A stretch of DNA of 64,000 bases from Lacrimispora indolis DSM 755 (GCF_000526995.1 NZ_AZUI01000001.1:1860001-1924000); one strand, 5' to 3'. Positions 1 to 11,914 are shown, numbered from the stretch's first letter. Numbers and translations are program-made. The notes: generated by a model from the sequence alone, not told the origin.

Positions 1-631
1 TCTGCATAACATTGGAAATCGGCATAAACAATGACAGCACAATATTATAGATATCGATCCCAAGTAAATCCACCAAAACCCAGAGGGAACAAACAATGAT
101 CCCTGCCGGCAGCATGGAATCAAACCAGGCTCTTACAAAGTCAGGGATTACAGAAGTCTCTTTAAAGAATGAGAACTTTCCGAATAGACCCATGATCAAA
201 CCTGAAAAAACACCTGCGGTAATCGCTACGAACATCCCTCCGGCCCCTAAAGACGCATGCCCAAACCCAGGGACACCATCCTTAATCACCTGAGGAGAAA
301 TAATAATCAAAAATGCTACCACGCCGGAAAGTGCTGCAATGATTCTTTGTTTGCGCAGACGCTTTTTTTCCATTAAGTTAAATGGTATTAAAAATGCAAC
401 AAATAATGATAACAATCCCATTGTCCAGCCAAAGGGAGTCCAGAAATTGGGCCACCATTGCCAGCCAAACACATCCCCCGGAACAGTTAAAAAGCAAAAG
501 ATTGATCCTAACAAAATAAACGGAAGCACCTGCATAATGGAATCTTTTAAGGTGGTAACCCAGACATTGTTATTAATTTTGTTCATTTTCGGTGCAAAAC
601 TGTGTTCTAACCAATGAATTAACTGTTTCAT
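1..631 (-). CDS. PTS sugar transporter subunit IIC, lactose/cellobiose family (3' part outside window)
   Basis: This is the membrane permease of a phosphotransferase system, reading out of the window: 210 codons are visible and no stop is reached. The start ATG at 629-631 follows a strong GGAGG-rich ribosome binding site. The protein opens with a short amphipathic stretch (MKQLIHWLEHSF) and then repeated hydrophobic helices, for example around residues 34-50, 66-82 and 98-113, with the polar segment typical of CelB-type IIC proteins, which usually have about 420-450 residues, so about half is missing here. It starts 25 bases after the IIB gene stops, so the two are probably one operon. By family it would import and phosphorylate a disaccharide or beta-glucoside; the exact sugar cannot be read from the sequence. 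Confidence 0.8.
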   Translation of the reverse strand, partial: MKQLIHWLEHSFAPKMNKINNNVWVTTLKDSIMQVLPFILLGSIFCFLTVPGDVFGWQWWPNFWTPFGWTMGLLSLFVAFLIPFNLMEKKRLRKQRIIAALSGVVAFLIIISPQVIKDGVPGFGHASLGAGGMFVAITAGVFSGLIMGLFGKFSFFKETSVIPDFVRAWFDSMLPAGIIVCSLWVLVDLLGIDIYNIVLSLFMPISNVMQ

Positions 632-656
632 CTTTCTCCTCCTCCTCCTTATTCAC

Positions 657-962
657 TCAGCTCATTTCACTTAATAAATGCTCCAATGCCATCTCTCCAT
701 TTAATGTTGAGTAGTATTCCGGCTTCATTAAAATGACTTTCACATCCTTTCCGCCTGTATATTCCTCAATTTCATCCAGAATATAGGCCAGGTGAGGTCC
801 TACCATAAGGGCATCGATTTCATCAATATAGTTTTCAATCTCACTTTCCCCTCTGGCTGTTATACTGACCTCTACTTTTTTTGCAGTTGCTGCCTTTCTT
901 ATATTAGCCGCCATAAACCCGGAACTTGCACCGGATCCGCAAACCAGCAAAACCTTTAACAT
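657..962 (-). CDS. PTS sugar transporter subunit IIB, lactose/cellobiose family
   Basis: A 101-residue soluble phosphocarrier that passes phosphate from IIA to the sugar held by IIC. The active-site loop is visible at the N-terminus as LLVCGSGASSGF, with the phospho-accepting cysteine at residue 8, as in CelB/ChbB-type IIB domains (about 100 residues). The start chosen is the ATG at 960-962, preceded by AAGGAGGA at good distance; a longer in-frame reading from 1001 adds residues unlike the family. The IIC gene follows directly. No IIA gene of this family is seen, so IIA must lie beyond the window edge or be supplied elsewhere. The regulator on the other side carries its own EIIA-like domain, but of the mannitol/fructose class. 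Confidence 0.88.
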   Translation of the reverse strand: MLKVLLVCGSGASSGFMAANIRKAATAKKVEVSITARGESEIENYIDEIDALMVGPHLAYILDEIEEYTGGKDVKVILMKPEYYSTLNGEMALEHLLSEMS

Positions 963-1027
963 AAATAAAATCCTCCTTAATCTGCATAATAGTTGATGCA
1001 CTCATTATGACTTTTTTTATCTTAAAA

Positions 1028-1072
1028 TTCCACCAGAGATTTGCACGCTTCCTGTGCAAATCTCTGGTGGAA
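1028..1072. promoter_or_regulatory. Long perfect palindrome between divergent PTS genes and their regulator
   Basis: Two 19-base arms (1028-1046 and 1054-1072) are exact inverted copies, with core CCACCAGAGATTTGCAC, around a 7-base spacer GCTTCCT. Neither side is followed by a T-run, so this is not an intrinsic terminator. It lies 65 bases upstream of the IIB start and 45 bases upstream of the regulator start. A TATAAT at 1091-1096 could be the regulator's -10, which would put the palindrome over its -35 region. A binding site for the PRD regulator encoded next to it is the simplest reading; an RNA hairpin in the leader is the alternative. Confidence 0.65.
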
Positions 1073-1117
1073 AAATTCTTTCCATACTCCTATAATAGAC
1101 AGAAGGAGGGTTTTACT

Positions 1118-3037
1118 ATGGGGACAAAATTACTGAAATTAATACGCATTCTGCTGATGCACACAAACGAAATGACAGCTTCTGCTTTAGCTGCTGAAAT
1201 GGGGGTATCGGAACGTAGTATAAAAAGTTATATTTCTGAGATCAACATCCACGATCCTCAGACAATCCGTTCTTCCAGAAAGGGATATTCCATTGACCCA
1301 GAGGCCGGAAGAAAAATCTTAAATGATTCCGGCACCCACATCCCCCAGTCCTCTCAGGAAAGGCTGGTTTATATTATCAATCTTCTGATCAAACAGGAAG
1401 CCGGCATTCACGCATACGATCTATGCGATACCATATACATCAGCTACTCCACTTTAAAGAATGAGCTGGGAGCAGTAAAAAGGAAGCTGAGTCAGTTTGA
1501 TTTAAAACTTCTCAATCAAAAGGATAATTTATCCATTGAAGGGCTGGAAAAAAATAAACGCCGCTTGCTAAGCTCTATTTTATACGATGAATCCAATATT
1601 AACTTTGTAAGCCTTAAAACCATTCAACATGTGTTTCCTGATATTGAAATTGAGTATATCAAAAACACATTGCTGAATATTTTTGATCAATACCATTATT
1701 TTGTCAATGATTATTCCCTTATCAATATTGTTCTCCACATCACCATAGCCATTGACAGAATCAAAAATCACAATATTAATACTCAGGATGTCCAGGAACT
1801 GACTCAGATACGGTATCACGAATATGAGTTGGCAAGTCAGGTCATAAAGCAGCTGGAACACCATTTTCATATTACCTACAGCAAAGCGGAGATCTATGAA
1901 CTTGCCCTGCTGCTGATTTCCAGGGCTACCACCATAGATTATAAAAGCATAACCACTGCAAATCTGGTGGACTTTATCGGGAAAGAATGCTTTGATCTGG
2001 TAGAAGAAATGATCCGGTCGGTTAATGCTTATTATTATATTGATTTAACAGAGCCTGAATTTCTGATTCGGTTTGCCATTCATATCAGGAATCTGCTTCA
2101 ACGATCAAAAAATCAGCAATTTTCAAAAAATCCTTTAACCGAAGAAATTAAAACTTCCTGCCCTCTGATTTATGATGTCTCCGTATATTTGTCCGGAATC
2201 ATCAAAGACCGTACGGGGATCATCATCAATGACGATGAAATTGCCTATATCACCTTTCACTTAGGAAGCACTCTGGAAGCCCAGAAAAGTTTAAATAAAA
2301 AAGTGACTGCCGTTTTATACTGCCCTAACTATTATGATTTGAATATACGTCTGACAGATACCATTAACCATCATTTTTCCTGTGAAATGTTAATAACCAA
2401 CATCTTAACGGATGAGAATGGTCTGGAACAGGTTCCTAAATTTGATTTTATTATGTCAACTGTACCGCTCCATGACTTTTATGGCGTGGATATTGTCCAT
2501 ATCGGAATGTTTTTTACGGATAAGGATATTTCCGTAATCAGAAATAAGATTACATCCGTGAGAATTAATAAGAAAAAAACAACCTTTAAAAATTATCTGG
2601 AAACCCTGATCATACCTGAATTCTTTGAAAGAAGAAATGATTTAAAAACAGAGAAAGAAGCAATCGAATATCTGACCCGTAAAATGCACCGGATGGGTTA
2701 TGTAGACGAGACGTTCCGGGAAGATATCTATGTGCGTGAAAAACTTTCTTCCACTGCTTTCCACGATTTTGCAATTCCCCATGCAATGAAAATGCATGCG
2801 GAAAAAACAGGACTGAATATCCTGATTTCTGATTCGCCTGTTTCATGGGATGGAAAGCCTGTTTATCTTGTCATTATGATGTGCTTTAACAAAAATGACC
2901 GTCACATTTTCAATGAAATCTTTGAACCGCTTACCATGATGCTGACGGACCGGGAGTTCATTAAAAAACTGATTCAGGTGAGAGATCATGAAACATTCAT
3001 TCAAATGCTGACCGATAACCTGGAAGTAACTTTTTAG
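1118..3037 (+). CDS. PRD-domain transcriptional activator with PTS EIIB-like and EIIA domains (LicR/MtlR type)
   Basis: A 639-residue regulator whose activity is set by PTS phosphorylation. Domains in order: an N-terminal winged helix-turn-helix (about residues 5-60, with ALAAEMGVSERSIKSYI), a second HTH (about 80-140), two PTS regulation domains (about 180-290 and 300-410, the second ending ITFHLGS), an EIIB-like segment (about 415-500, with a cysteine in YCPNYY) and a C-terminal EIIA type 2 domain whose phosphorylatable histidine is in AIPHA. The start is the ATG at 1118, behind AAGGAGGG; upstream in-frame codons would cover the palindrome. It is divergent from the IIB-IIC pair and most likely activates it in response to substrate. 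Confidence 0.87.
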   Translation: MGTKLLKLIRILLMHTNEMTASALAAEMGVSERSIKSYISEINIHDPQTIRSSRKGYSIDPEAGRKILNDSGTHIPQSSQERLVYIINLLIKQEAGIHAYDLCDTIYISYSTLKNELGAVKRKLSQFDLKLLNQKDNLSIEGLEKNKRRLLSSILYDESNINFVSLKTIQHVFPDIEIEYIKNTLLNIFDQYHYFVNDYSLINIVLHITIAIDRIKNHNINTQDVQELTQIRYHEYELASQVIKQLEHHFHITYSKAEIYELALLLISRATTIDYKSITTANLVDFIGKECFDLVEEMIRSVNAYYYIDLTEPEFLIRFAIHIRNLLQRSKNQQFSKNPLTEEIKTSCPLIYDVSVYLSGIIKDRTGIIINDDEIAYITFHLGSTLEAQKSLNKKVTAVLYCPNYYDLNIRLTDTINHHFSCEMLITNILTDENGLEQVPKFDFIMSTVPLHDFYGVDIVHIGMFFTDKDISVIRNKITSVRINKKKTTFKNYLETLIIPEFFERRNDLKTEKEAIEYLTRKMHRMGYVDETFREDIYVREKLSSTAFHDFAIPHAMKMHAEKTGLNILISDSPVSWDGKPVYLVIMMCFNKNDRHIFNEIFEPLTMMLTDREFIKKLIQVRDHETFIQMLTDNLEVTF

Positions 3038-3169
3038 TACAGCGTTGTGGGTATTCATGCCTAAAGGTTTTGATTCCCTATGAAGTCAATCGGATATTCC
3101 CAATGACCAAGGGTCACAGCGCCCCCCGCATCATCGGGTGGACCTTCCTCTTCGTTACTTGATGAACTA

Positions 3170-3207
3170 AAAAAGTTGTCCGGGTATTGAAAGCCGGACA
3201 ACTTTTT
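3170..3207. terminator. Bidirectional intrinsic terminator
   Basis: Stem AAAAAGTTGTCCGG / CCGGACAACTTTTT with a 10-base loop, giving a T-run on either strand. It closes the plus-strand PRD regulator and the minus-strand CNNM/CBS gene, which converge here. The 130 bases between the regulator stop and this hairpin hold no gene that I can recognise. Confidence 0.9.
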
Positions 3208-3221
3208 ATATTGGATATAAA

Positions 3222-4538
3222 TTATTTTTCCTTTATACGAACAATCACACTCTTTATCACCTTATCATCCATTTCCAATATGGAATATTGATTTTTATCA
3301 TCCTCCATTTCCAATGGAAGCTGAGATTCCTTCGGGATAAAACCAAGTATTTCGATCAGATATCCTGACAGCGTATCACAGGAGCTTTCAATTTCTTCAT
3401 GAAGAACCTCATCCAAATCATACAAGGAAATACTTCCTGCTGCTTTATAAACGTTAGGTTCTACTTCGACCAGCTCCGGCTCTTCATCTTCATACTCTTC
3501 CGGAATATCTCCCACAATTTCTTTAATCAAATCTTCCATGGTGATAAGACCGGATACTCCACCGTATTCATCCACCAGGATGGCCATTCTGATCTTACCA
3601 TTCTTCATATCCAGAAATAAGTCATCTGTCTTTTTATTTTCCGGGATAAAATAAGGTTTCTGCATAATGGTACGGATATCAATATCCGCCCACTCATTCC
3701 TATTCAATTCAATGATAAAGTCCTTTATGGATAAAATACCGATAATATTATCAATTTCTTCTTCATAAACCGGAATCCTGGAATGACGGCTGTCAAATAT
3801 CTCATTAATGAAAAGCTCCATGGGAGTTTTGATATCAACTGCCACCATATCCTGTCTGGGGGTCATGATTTCTCTGGCCCTTTTATCGTCAAAGAGAAAA
3901 ATAGAAGTGATCATATCCTCTTCGATCTTGTTGAACACACCGCTTTCCCGCCCTGTCTGGAGCATGGAACGGATTTCTTCCTCAGACACTTCTTCTTCTA
4001 AATTTTCCGTCTTCATTCCAAGAAGCTTTAAAATTCCATTGGTTGACATGGAAAGAAGCCTAATGAACGGCGCCATGACTTTTGATACCATATAAATGGG
4101 GCGTACGGCAAACAAGCTGAACCGTTCTGCCTTTTGCAATGCAATCCGTTTGGGAACCAGTTCTCCCAATACCAGGTTAAAGTAAGACAGAATAATGGTC
4201 ACTATTACCATGGAGATGCTCCGGCTGTAGGGAACGCCTAAGACCTGCATTTTGTCTCCCAGTATTTGTGAAATTCCTGTTGCAGCCGATGCACTGGAGA
4301 AGAAACCGGCAAAGGTTATGGCTACCTGGATGGTTGAAAGGAAACCGGTGGAGTCCTCTGAAAGCTTTTGAATCAGAGCTGCCTTCTTATTTCCGTTATC
4401 AGCCAGCATCCGGATCCTGTTTTTGTTGACTGATACAACAGCCATTTCCGCTCCTGCAAAAAACGCATTCATTAAGGTTAAAGCAATTAATAATAAAATC
4501 TGTGCGGCTATCTGCGCCGCGCCTGGGTCACTGTCCAA
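3222..4538 (-). CDS. Hemolysin-family CNNM/CBS-domain membrane protein (HlyC/CorC/TlyC)
   Basis: A 438-residue integral membrane protein of the CNNM family, linked by family to magnesium and cobalt homeostasis. The first about 180 residues form the DUF21 (CNNM) transmembrane domain, starting with hydrophobic helix LLLIALTLMNAFFAGAEMA and containing the conserved VAITFAGFFSSA stretch. A CBS pair follows at about 210-330 (MTPRQDMVAVD; ILVDEYGGVSGLITMEDLIKEIVGDI), then a CorC/HlyC domain at about 350-435. The start is read as TTG at 4536-4538 because AGGAGG sits about 9 bases upstream; the first in-frame ATG would remove part of the first helix. It converges on the PRD regulator and is separated from gyrA by a terminator, so it is likely transcribed on its own. 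Confidence 0.87.
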   Translation of the reverse strand: MDSDPGAAQIAAQILLLIALTLMNAFFAGAEMAVVSVNKNRIRMLADNGNKKAALIQKLSEDSTGFLSTIQVAITFAGFFSSASAATGISQILGDKMQVLGVPYSRSISMVIVTIILSYFNLVLGELVPKRIALQKAERFSLFAVRPIYMVSKVMAPFIRLLSMSTNGILKLLGMKTENLEEEVSEEEIRSMLQTGRESGVFNKIEEDMITSIFLFDDKRAREIMTPRQDMVAVDIKTPMELFINEIFDSRHSRIPVYEEEIDNIIGILSIKDFIIELNRNEWADIDIRTIMQKPYFIPENKKTDDLFLDMKNGKIRMAILVDEYGGVSGLITMEDLIKEIVGDIPEEYEDEEPELVEVEPNVYKAAGSISLYDLDEVLHEEIESSCDTLSGYLIEILGFIPKESQLPLEMEDDKNQYSILEMDDKVIKSVIVRIKEK

Positions 4539-4605
4539 GCTGGTATTCCTCCTTTTTTTAGGACATATTTGTCCATGCAGGTTTTCCTGCTAAATTTCAA
4601 TAAAT

Positions 4606-4655
4606 AAAAGACTTTGACCGCAGTAAAGTTAATATTGCTGCATTCAAAGTCTTTT
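4606..4655 (-). terminator. Terminator downstream of gyrA
   Basis: Outer stem of 12 pairs (AAAAGACTTTGA with TCAAAGTCTTTT) plus a short inner GCAG/CTGC stem, followed on the minus strand by a T-rich tract. It lies 73 bases past the gyrA stop and separates gyrA from the CNNM gene. Confidence 0.8.
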
Positions 4656-4727
4656 ACTGCTGATTATTGATGGTTAATATTATAATATAAAAATTAAAAT
4701 ATTACCATATCCTTTGTGTTAATTTTT

Positions 4728-7322
4728 TTATTCCTCATCAGAGGCTTCATCTATACCGGTTATCTCTTCCGGGAATTCTTCATTCCCATCGTCCAGTACC
4801 TCTGGAAGTTCTACATCCACGATGTCCAGTTCTTCCAGACCTTCTCCATCGGATTTGCTTCCGTCATCCCGTACCTTTGCAATGCTGGCAACGGTAATAT
4901 CGGAATCCTGGTCAATGTTCATCAGTTTTACTCCGGAAGTGTTTCTTCCGATGACGGAAATGTCATTGACAGAAATTCGGATAACGATTCCTTCGGTGGT
5001 GATCAGAAGAAGATCATGGTCATCCTGTACTAACTTAGCCCCTACGATGTCTCCTGTCTTTTCCGTGATCTTATAGCACAGAACACCCTTTCCGCCTCTT
5101 CTCTGAGGTGTGAATTCCTCAATAGGAGTTCGCTTGCCCATACCATTAGCCGATACGATCAGCAGCTTCGGCCCCTGGGATTCCTTCTGCATTCCTACAA
5201 CCTGGTCATCCTCATTGAGCTTCATGCCGATAACACCTATGGATACACGGCCTGTAATACGGACATCCTTTTCATGGAACCTGATGCACTGGCCTTTCTT
5301 CGTCACCAGGAAGATGTCCTTTGTATCATCCGTGGCCTTAACCTCGATCAGTTCATCATTTTCCCGAAGGACAATAGCCTGAAGACCGTTCCTGCGGACA
5401 TTGGCATATTCCTTCATAGGTGTTTTCTTCACCATTCCGTTTTTGGTTGCCATAAATAAGAACTTGTCATCATCGTATTCCTTCATGGGGATGATGGCCG
5501 TAATGCTCTCGCCGGGAAGCATCTGCAAAAGGTTTACAATGGCGGTTCCTCTGGAGGTTCTGCTTCCTTCCGGGATCATATACGTTTTTAACCGGTAAAC
5601 ACGGCCTGTATTGGTAAAGAACATCAGGTAATGATGGGTGGTTGTCATCATCAGGTCTTCGATGTAATCCTGATCAATGGTCTGCATTCCCTTGATTCCC
5701 CTGCCGCCCCGGTTCTGATTCTTGAAGTTATCAATAGACATCCTCTTAATATATCCCAGCTTTGTCATGGCTACAATGGTACTTTCATCGGGAATCAAAT
5801 CTTCCATGGACATATCATACTCATCAAAGCCGATGGAGGTTCTTCTGTCATCTCCGAATTTTGCGGAAATGATGGATATTTCCTCTTTGATCACTGCTAA
5901 AAGCTTTTTTTCATCAGCAAGGATGGCCTTTAATTCTTCGATCCTGGCTTCCAGCTCCTTGTATTCGTTCTCAAGCTTTTCTCTTTCCAAACCGGTAAGA
6001 GCTCTCAGACGCATATCAACAATTGCCTGGGACTGGACATCGCTTAAGCCAAAGCGGCTCATGAGTTCTGCCTTAGCTGCCTGGACATTTTCAGAGCCAC
6101 GGATGATCCTGATGACTTCGTCAATGTTATCTAAGGCAATGAGCAAGCCCTGCAAAATGTGTGCTCTTTCTTCCGCCTTGTTTAAGTCATAACGGATCCT
6201 TCTGGTCACAACTTCCTTTTGATGCTCCAGATAATAATTTAACATCTGAAGGATATTTAAGACCTTTGGCTCTAAAACGCCGGAACTGTTTTTAACAAGA
6301 GCGAGCATGATCACACCAAAGGTATCCTGAAGCTGGGTATGCTTGATCAGCTGGTTAAGGATTACATTGGCGTTGGCATCACGGCGAAGCTCAATGCAGA
6401 TCCTCATACCGGAACGGTCTGACTCATCCCTTAAGTCGGTAATTCCATCCACCTTTTTATCTTTTACAAGCTCTGCGATCTTTTCAATAAGGCGGGCCTT
6501 ATTGACCATATAGGGAAGCTCGGTCACTATGATCCGGCTTTTTCCGTTTGCCATGGTTTCAATATCGCTGACAGCCCTGACACGAATCTTTCCTCTTCCC
6601 GTACGATATGCTTCTTCGATTCCCCGTTTTCCCAGGATGGTTGCTCCTGTTGGGAAATCCGGCCCTTTGATGATTTCTAAGATCTCCTCCATGGTGGTTT
6701 CCCTGTTTTCTTCCACCTGGTTGTCAATAATATGAATGACCGCATTAATAACCTCTCTTAAGTTATGAGGAGGGATGTTGGTAGCCATACCAACGGCTAT
6801 TCCGGAGGTGCCATTTACCAGAAGATTGGGATAACGGGACGGAAGTACATCCGGCTCTCTCTCCGTCTCATCAAAATTGGGGCTGAAATCAACGGTATCT
6901 TTGCTGATATCTGCAAGCATTTCCATGGAAATCTTACTTAAGCGGGCTTCTGTATATCGCATGGCAGCCGCCCCGTCTCCATCAACGGAACCGAAGTTTC
7001 CGTGACCATCCACCAGCGGATATCTGGTAGACCATTCCTGTGCCATATTCACCAGAGCTCCGTAAATAGAGCTGTCACCGTGAGGGTGGTATTTACCCAT
7101 GGTATCACCCACGATACGGGCACATTTACGGTGTGGCTTATCCGGACCGTTGTTGAGCTCAATCATGGAATACAGGACTCTACGCTGAACCGGCTTCAAA
7201 CCGTCTCTTACATCAGGCAGAGCTCTGGAAACAATGACACTCATGGCATACTCGATATACGATTTTTCCATGGTCTTTTTTAAGTCCACATCATGAACTT
7301 TATCAAAGATATTTGGTTCCAT
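4728..7322 (-). CDS. gyrA: DNA gyrase subunit A
   Basis: 864 residues, normal for GyrA. The breakage-reunion domain opens with [18 protein letters not shown] and carries the active tyrosine in [13 protein letters not shown]; the C-terminal half has the beta-pinwheel repeats with the GyrA box-like GGRGIKGMQ. It acts as an A2B2 tetramer with GyrB to introduce negative supercoils. The quinolone-resistance region reads [18 protein letters not shown]: the usual serine is kept, but the acidic residue four positions on (Asp87 in E. coli, Glu88 in S. aureus) is glycine. The C-terminus is acidic. ATG start with GGAGGAAAT behind it. It is the last gene of the minus-strand origin block, 79 bases after gyrB. 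Confidence 0.98.
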   Translation of the reverse strand: MEPNIFDKVHDVDLKKTMEKSYIEYAMSVIVSRALPDVRDGLKPVQRRVLYSMIELNNGPDKPHRKCARIVGDTMGKYHPHGDSSIYGALVNMAQEWSTRYPLVDGHGNFGSVDGDGAAAMRYTEARLSKISMEMLADISKDTVDFSPNFDETEREPDVLPSRYPNLLVNGTSGIAVGMATNIPPHNLREVINAVIHIIDNQVEENRETTMEEILEIIKGPDFPTGATILGKRGIEEAYRTGRGKIRVRAVSDIETMANGKSRIIVTELPYMVNKARLIEKIAELVKDKKVDGITDLRDESDRSGMRICIELRRDANANVILNQLIKHTQLQDTFGVIMLALVKNSSGVLEPKVLNILQMLNYYLEHQKEVVTRRIRYDLNKAEERAHILQGLLIALDNIDEVIRIIRGSENVQAAKAELMSRFGLSDVQSQAIVDMRLRALTGLEREKLENEYKELEARIEELKAILADEKKLLAVIKEEISIISAKFGDDRRTSIGFDEYDMSMEDLIPDESTIVAMTKLGYIKRMSIDNFKNQNRGGRGIKGMQTIDQDYIEDLMMTTTHHYLMFFTNTGRVYRLKTYMIPEGSRTSRGTAIVNLLQMLPGESITAIIPMKEYDDDKFLFMATKNGMVKKTPMKEYANVRRNGLQAIVLRENDELIEVKATDDTKDIFLVTKKGQCIRFHEKDVRITGRVSIGVIGMKLNEDDQVVGMQKESQGPKLLIVSANGMGKRTPIEEFTPQRRGGKGVLCYKITEKTGDIVGAKLVQDDHDLLLITTEGIVIRISVNDISVIGRNTSGVKLMNIDQDSDITVASIAKVRDDGSKSDGEGLEELDIVDVELPEVLDDGNEEFPEEITGIDEASDEE

Positions 7323-7401
7323 TTTATTTCCTCCAATTATTTCAATCCACGTATCCCTTTAGATACGAAAAGTGCCTTTGTACTTCAACACTCGCTTTTT
7401 A

Positions 7402-9339
<1,938 letters not shown>

Positions 9340-9378
9340 TTATTTGCGTTATAATTTGGCAGCATGGCCAAACTGTAA

Positions 9379-10464
9379 CTAATTTTCATTGCCTACGGTA
9401 CCGTTTACCACCTTAAATATTTTATCAACAGGAAACCGGTTTTTCACAAATTCTTCCAGTCCCGTACAGGTGATCACGGTCTGTATATGATCAATTCCGG
9501 CAAGTAATTGATTTTGCCTGCTGTTATCCAGCTCCGATAATACGTCATCCAGTAAAAGGATGGGGTAATCATATACTGTTTTTTCTACCAGTTCTATTTC
9601 TGCAAGCTTTAAGGACAACGCAGCTGTCCTCTGTTGCCCCTGGGAACCGAACCGGCGAATGTCGATTCCGTTGATGATGAAACTTAAATCATCCCGGTGG
9701 GGACCGGTAAGCGTTGTTTTCTGCCTCATATCCTGCTGCCTGCTTCGCCTTATGGTATCCTCAAACTCATCAGCCTCTACGTTTGGTTCATAGAGGATGT
9801 GTAAGTGTTCCTTTTCCCCGGAAAGCTTCCGGTGGATGGATCCAATGATTCCATCCAGTTGTTCTATAAATTCTTTCCGATAACCTATCATTTCCTTTCC
9901 GTACTGGACCAGCTGCATATCCCATATGTCCAGGGTTTCTTCATAATCAGGCCGAAAAGCCATATCTTTCAACAGTTTATTGCGCTGCGTCACGATCCGG
10001 TTGTATTGCACAAGGGAATGGACGTAAAGCCTGTTTAGTTGACATAATTCCAAATCAACGAACCGGCGCCTTTCGGCCGGCCCATTTTTTATGAGATTTA
10101 AGTCTTCCGGAGAAAAAAATACAACGTTGACAATTCCAAACAATTCACTGGCCTTCTTTATGGGAACGCCGTTTACCGCCACACCTTTGGCTTTATTCTT
10201 TTTCAAATGCATGTCGATCCTGTATGGAATATCTTTCTTTCTGACATTTAGCTTGATATGCGACTCATCCCTGTCAAATTGTATAATTTCCTTATCCTTG
10301 CTCCCTCTGTGGGATTTTGTCGTAGCACAGACATAGATTGCTTCTAAGACATTTGTTTTCCCCTGGGCATTGTCCCCATAGAGTATATTGGTTCCCTGAC
10401 TAAAATCCATATGTAATTCATCATAGTTGCGGTAATTCTTAAGCTCTATCGATTCAATTATCAT
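9379..10464 (-). CDS. recF: DNA replication and repair protein RecF
   Basis: 361-residue SMC-like ATPase of the RecFOR pathway, which loads RecA at gapped DNA. The Walker A motif is GDNAQGKTNVLEAI near residue 33, the ABC-type signature is at about 275 (GSQGQQRTAALSLKLAE) and the Walker B is LLLDDVLSELD. It begins 8 bases after the S4-domain gene stops, which indicates translational coupling, and keeps the conserved dnaN-S4-recF-gyrB order. Confidence 0.97.
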   Translation of the reverse strand: MIIESIELKNYRNYDELHMDFSQGTNILYGDNAQGKTNVLEAIYVCATTKSHRGSKDKEIIQFDRDESHIKLNVRKKDIPYRIDMHLKKNKAKGVAVNGVPIKKASELFGIVNVVFFSPEDLNLIKNGPAERRRFVDLELCQLNRLYVHSLVQYNRIVTQRNKLLKDMAFRPDYEETLDIWDMQLVQYGKEMIGYRKEFIEQLDGIIGSIHRKLSGEKEHLHILYEPNVEADEFEDTIRRSRQQDMRQKTTLTGPHRDDLSFIINGIDIRRFGSQGQQRTAALSLKLAEIELVEKTVYDYPILLLDDVLSELDNSRQNQLLAGIDHIQTVITCTGLEEFVKNRFPVDKIFKVVNGTVGNEN

Positions 10465-10472
10465 GGATGGTG

Positions 10473-10682
10473 TTATTCCTCGATCTTAATGGTATTGCCA
10501 TCAAATGTGACTACGTCTCCAGCTCTTAATTTCTTTCCTCTCTGGTATTCCACCTGGCCGTTGACTTTCACAAGGCCATCCTCAATGACAAATTTGGCGT
10601 CAACACCTGATCCTACCATACCGGCGGCCTTTAAGGCCTGTCCCAGCTTGATATACTCATCCCTTAACTTGATCGTTTCCAT
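10473..10682 (-). CDS. yaaA: S4-domain RNA-binding protein YaaA (RlbA-like)
   Basis: A 69-residue protein consisting of a single S4 RNA-binding fold (IKLGQALKAAGMVGSGVDAK, then the VNGQVEYQRGKKLRAGD loop). The start is the ATG at 10680-10682 behind GAGAGGAAAC; a longer reading back to 10739 would add residues not typical of the family. It always sits between dnaN and recF in Firmicutes. Its molecular role is unsettled; an RNA or ribosome-linked function is inferred from the fold. Confidence 0.92.
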   Translation of the reverse strand: METIKLRDEYIKLGQALKAAGMVGSGVDAKFVIEDGLVKVNGQVEYQRGKKLRAGDVVTFDGNTIKIEE

Positions 10683-10792
10683 AGTTTCCTCTCTGCCGCC
10701 CATAGGGCGTTCCTCTCTATCCAGAGGCGCGGACTGCACGCCATAAATCAGGATTTTCTTATATCCTGCCGTTTTCCTGCCATAAGGACGGT

Positions 10793-11914
10793 TTAAACTG
10801 CTGCCGCATTAAAGTTGACAGGAAGGATCAGATAAATATATTTTCCTTCTTCATCCCGGATAAAGCAGGGAGATTTGGGATTCAGCATATAAAGGGTCAC
10901 TTCTTCATCATCAATGATCCTTAAGGCATCGATCAAAAACTTTGGATTAAAGCCGATCATAATGTCGCTTCCCGTTTTATGGATGGGGACTTTAGCGTTC
11001 ATGGATCCAAAGCTGGAATTCATCTTAAGCTGCATTTCCTGATCTTCAATGTTCATGATCAGGGGTTTCTTATCATTTTCCCTCACCAGGATGGTGGCCC
11101 GGTCAAGACAGTCCAAAAGCTCTCTTTTATTGACCGATGTCTTTGTCTCATAATCGCTGGAAAGCATCTGATCGATCCGAAAATATTCTCCTTCGATCAA
11201 ACGGGAAACAACGATAGTATCGTCAAATTCAAATAAAATGTGGTTAGTACTGAAGAAAATAAGTACTTCTTTTTCATTGTCTCCGCCCAGAATCTTGCTG
11301 ACTTCGTTTAAAGTCTTGCCAGGAACAATGACTTTTATATCATGATACGTATCTTTTAATTCAATATTCCGGATGGAAATCCTGTGGCCATCCAGAGAAA
11401 CCACCTTTAACTGGTTTCCTGTAACCTGGAAAAGCTCTCCTGTCATCATTTTATTGCTGTCATTGGGAGCAATGGAAAAGATGGTCTGGCGGATCACTTC
11501 TTTTAAAGAGAACTGGGACAAGCAGATATAATGATCCCGTTCAATATACGGAAGATAAGCAAATTCCTCTCCATCCCGTCCCTGAATATGGAATACGGAG
11601 TTTTCACAGGAAATGGTGGTGGTGAGTTTTTCATCGCTTTCAATGGTAACCAGGGAATCTCCTGCAGAAGAAAGTTTTCTTACGATCTCGGAAAGCAGTT
11701 TTGCTTCCAGGGCGATTTTGCCCCTTTCCAGGATGGTACCTTCTACCTTTGTTTCAATTCCAAGCTCCATGTCATTGGCTGTCAGTTTGATCTCTGATCC
11801 GCTGGCATCAATAAAGATACACTCCAGGATGGACATGGTTGTTTTACTTGGAACTGCTTTTAATACGATATTAATGCCGTTTAGGATCTCATCCTGTTTA
11901 AATGTCAGTTTCAT
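10793..11914 (-). CDS. dnaN: DNA polymerase III beta subunit (sliding clamp)
   Basis: 373 residues with the three repeated clamp subdomains (for example SIAPNDSNKMMTGELFQVTG in the middle and the terminal YLILPVNFN segment). It forms the dimeric ring that tethers the replicative polymerase. The start ATG is preceded by GGAGTTATC. It lies 258 bases downstream of dnaA, and that gap contains DnaA boxes, so dnaN may have its own DnaA-responsive promoter. Confidence 0.97.
   Translation of the reverse strand: MKLTFKQDEILNGINIVLKAVPSKTTMSILECIFIDASGSEIKLTANDMELGIETKVEGTILERGKIALEAKLLSEIVRKLSSAGDSLVTIESDEKLTTTISCENSVFHIQGRDGEEFAYLPYIERDHYICLSQFSLKEVIRQTIFSIAPNDSNKMMTGELFQVTGNQLKVVSLDGHRISIRNIELKDTYHDIKVIVPGKTLNEVSKILGGDNEKEVLIFFSTNHILFEFDDTIVVSRLIEGEYFRIDQMLSSDYETKTSVNKRELLDCLDRATILVRENDKKPLIMNIEDQEMQLKMNSSFGSMNAKVPIHKTGSDIMIGFNPKFLIDALRIIDDEEVTLYMLNPKSPCFIRDEEGKYIYLILPVNFNAAAV

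Noticed and set aside
3038..3169. Possible small gene after the PRD regulator
   Set aside because: No reading frame with start and ribosome site; sequence shows nothing recognisable.
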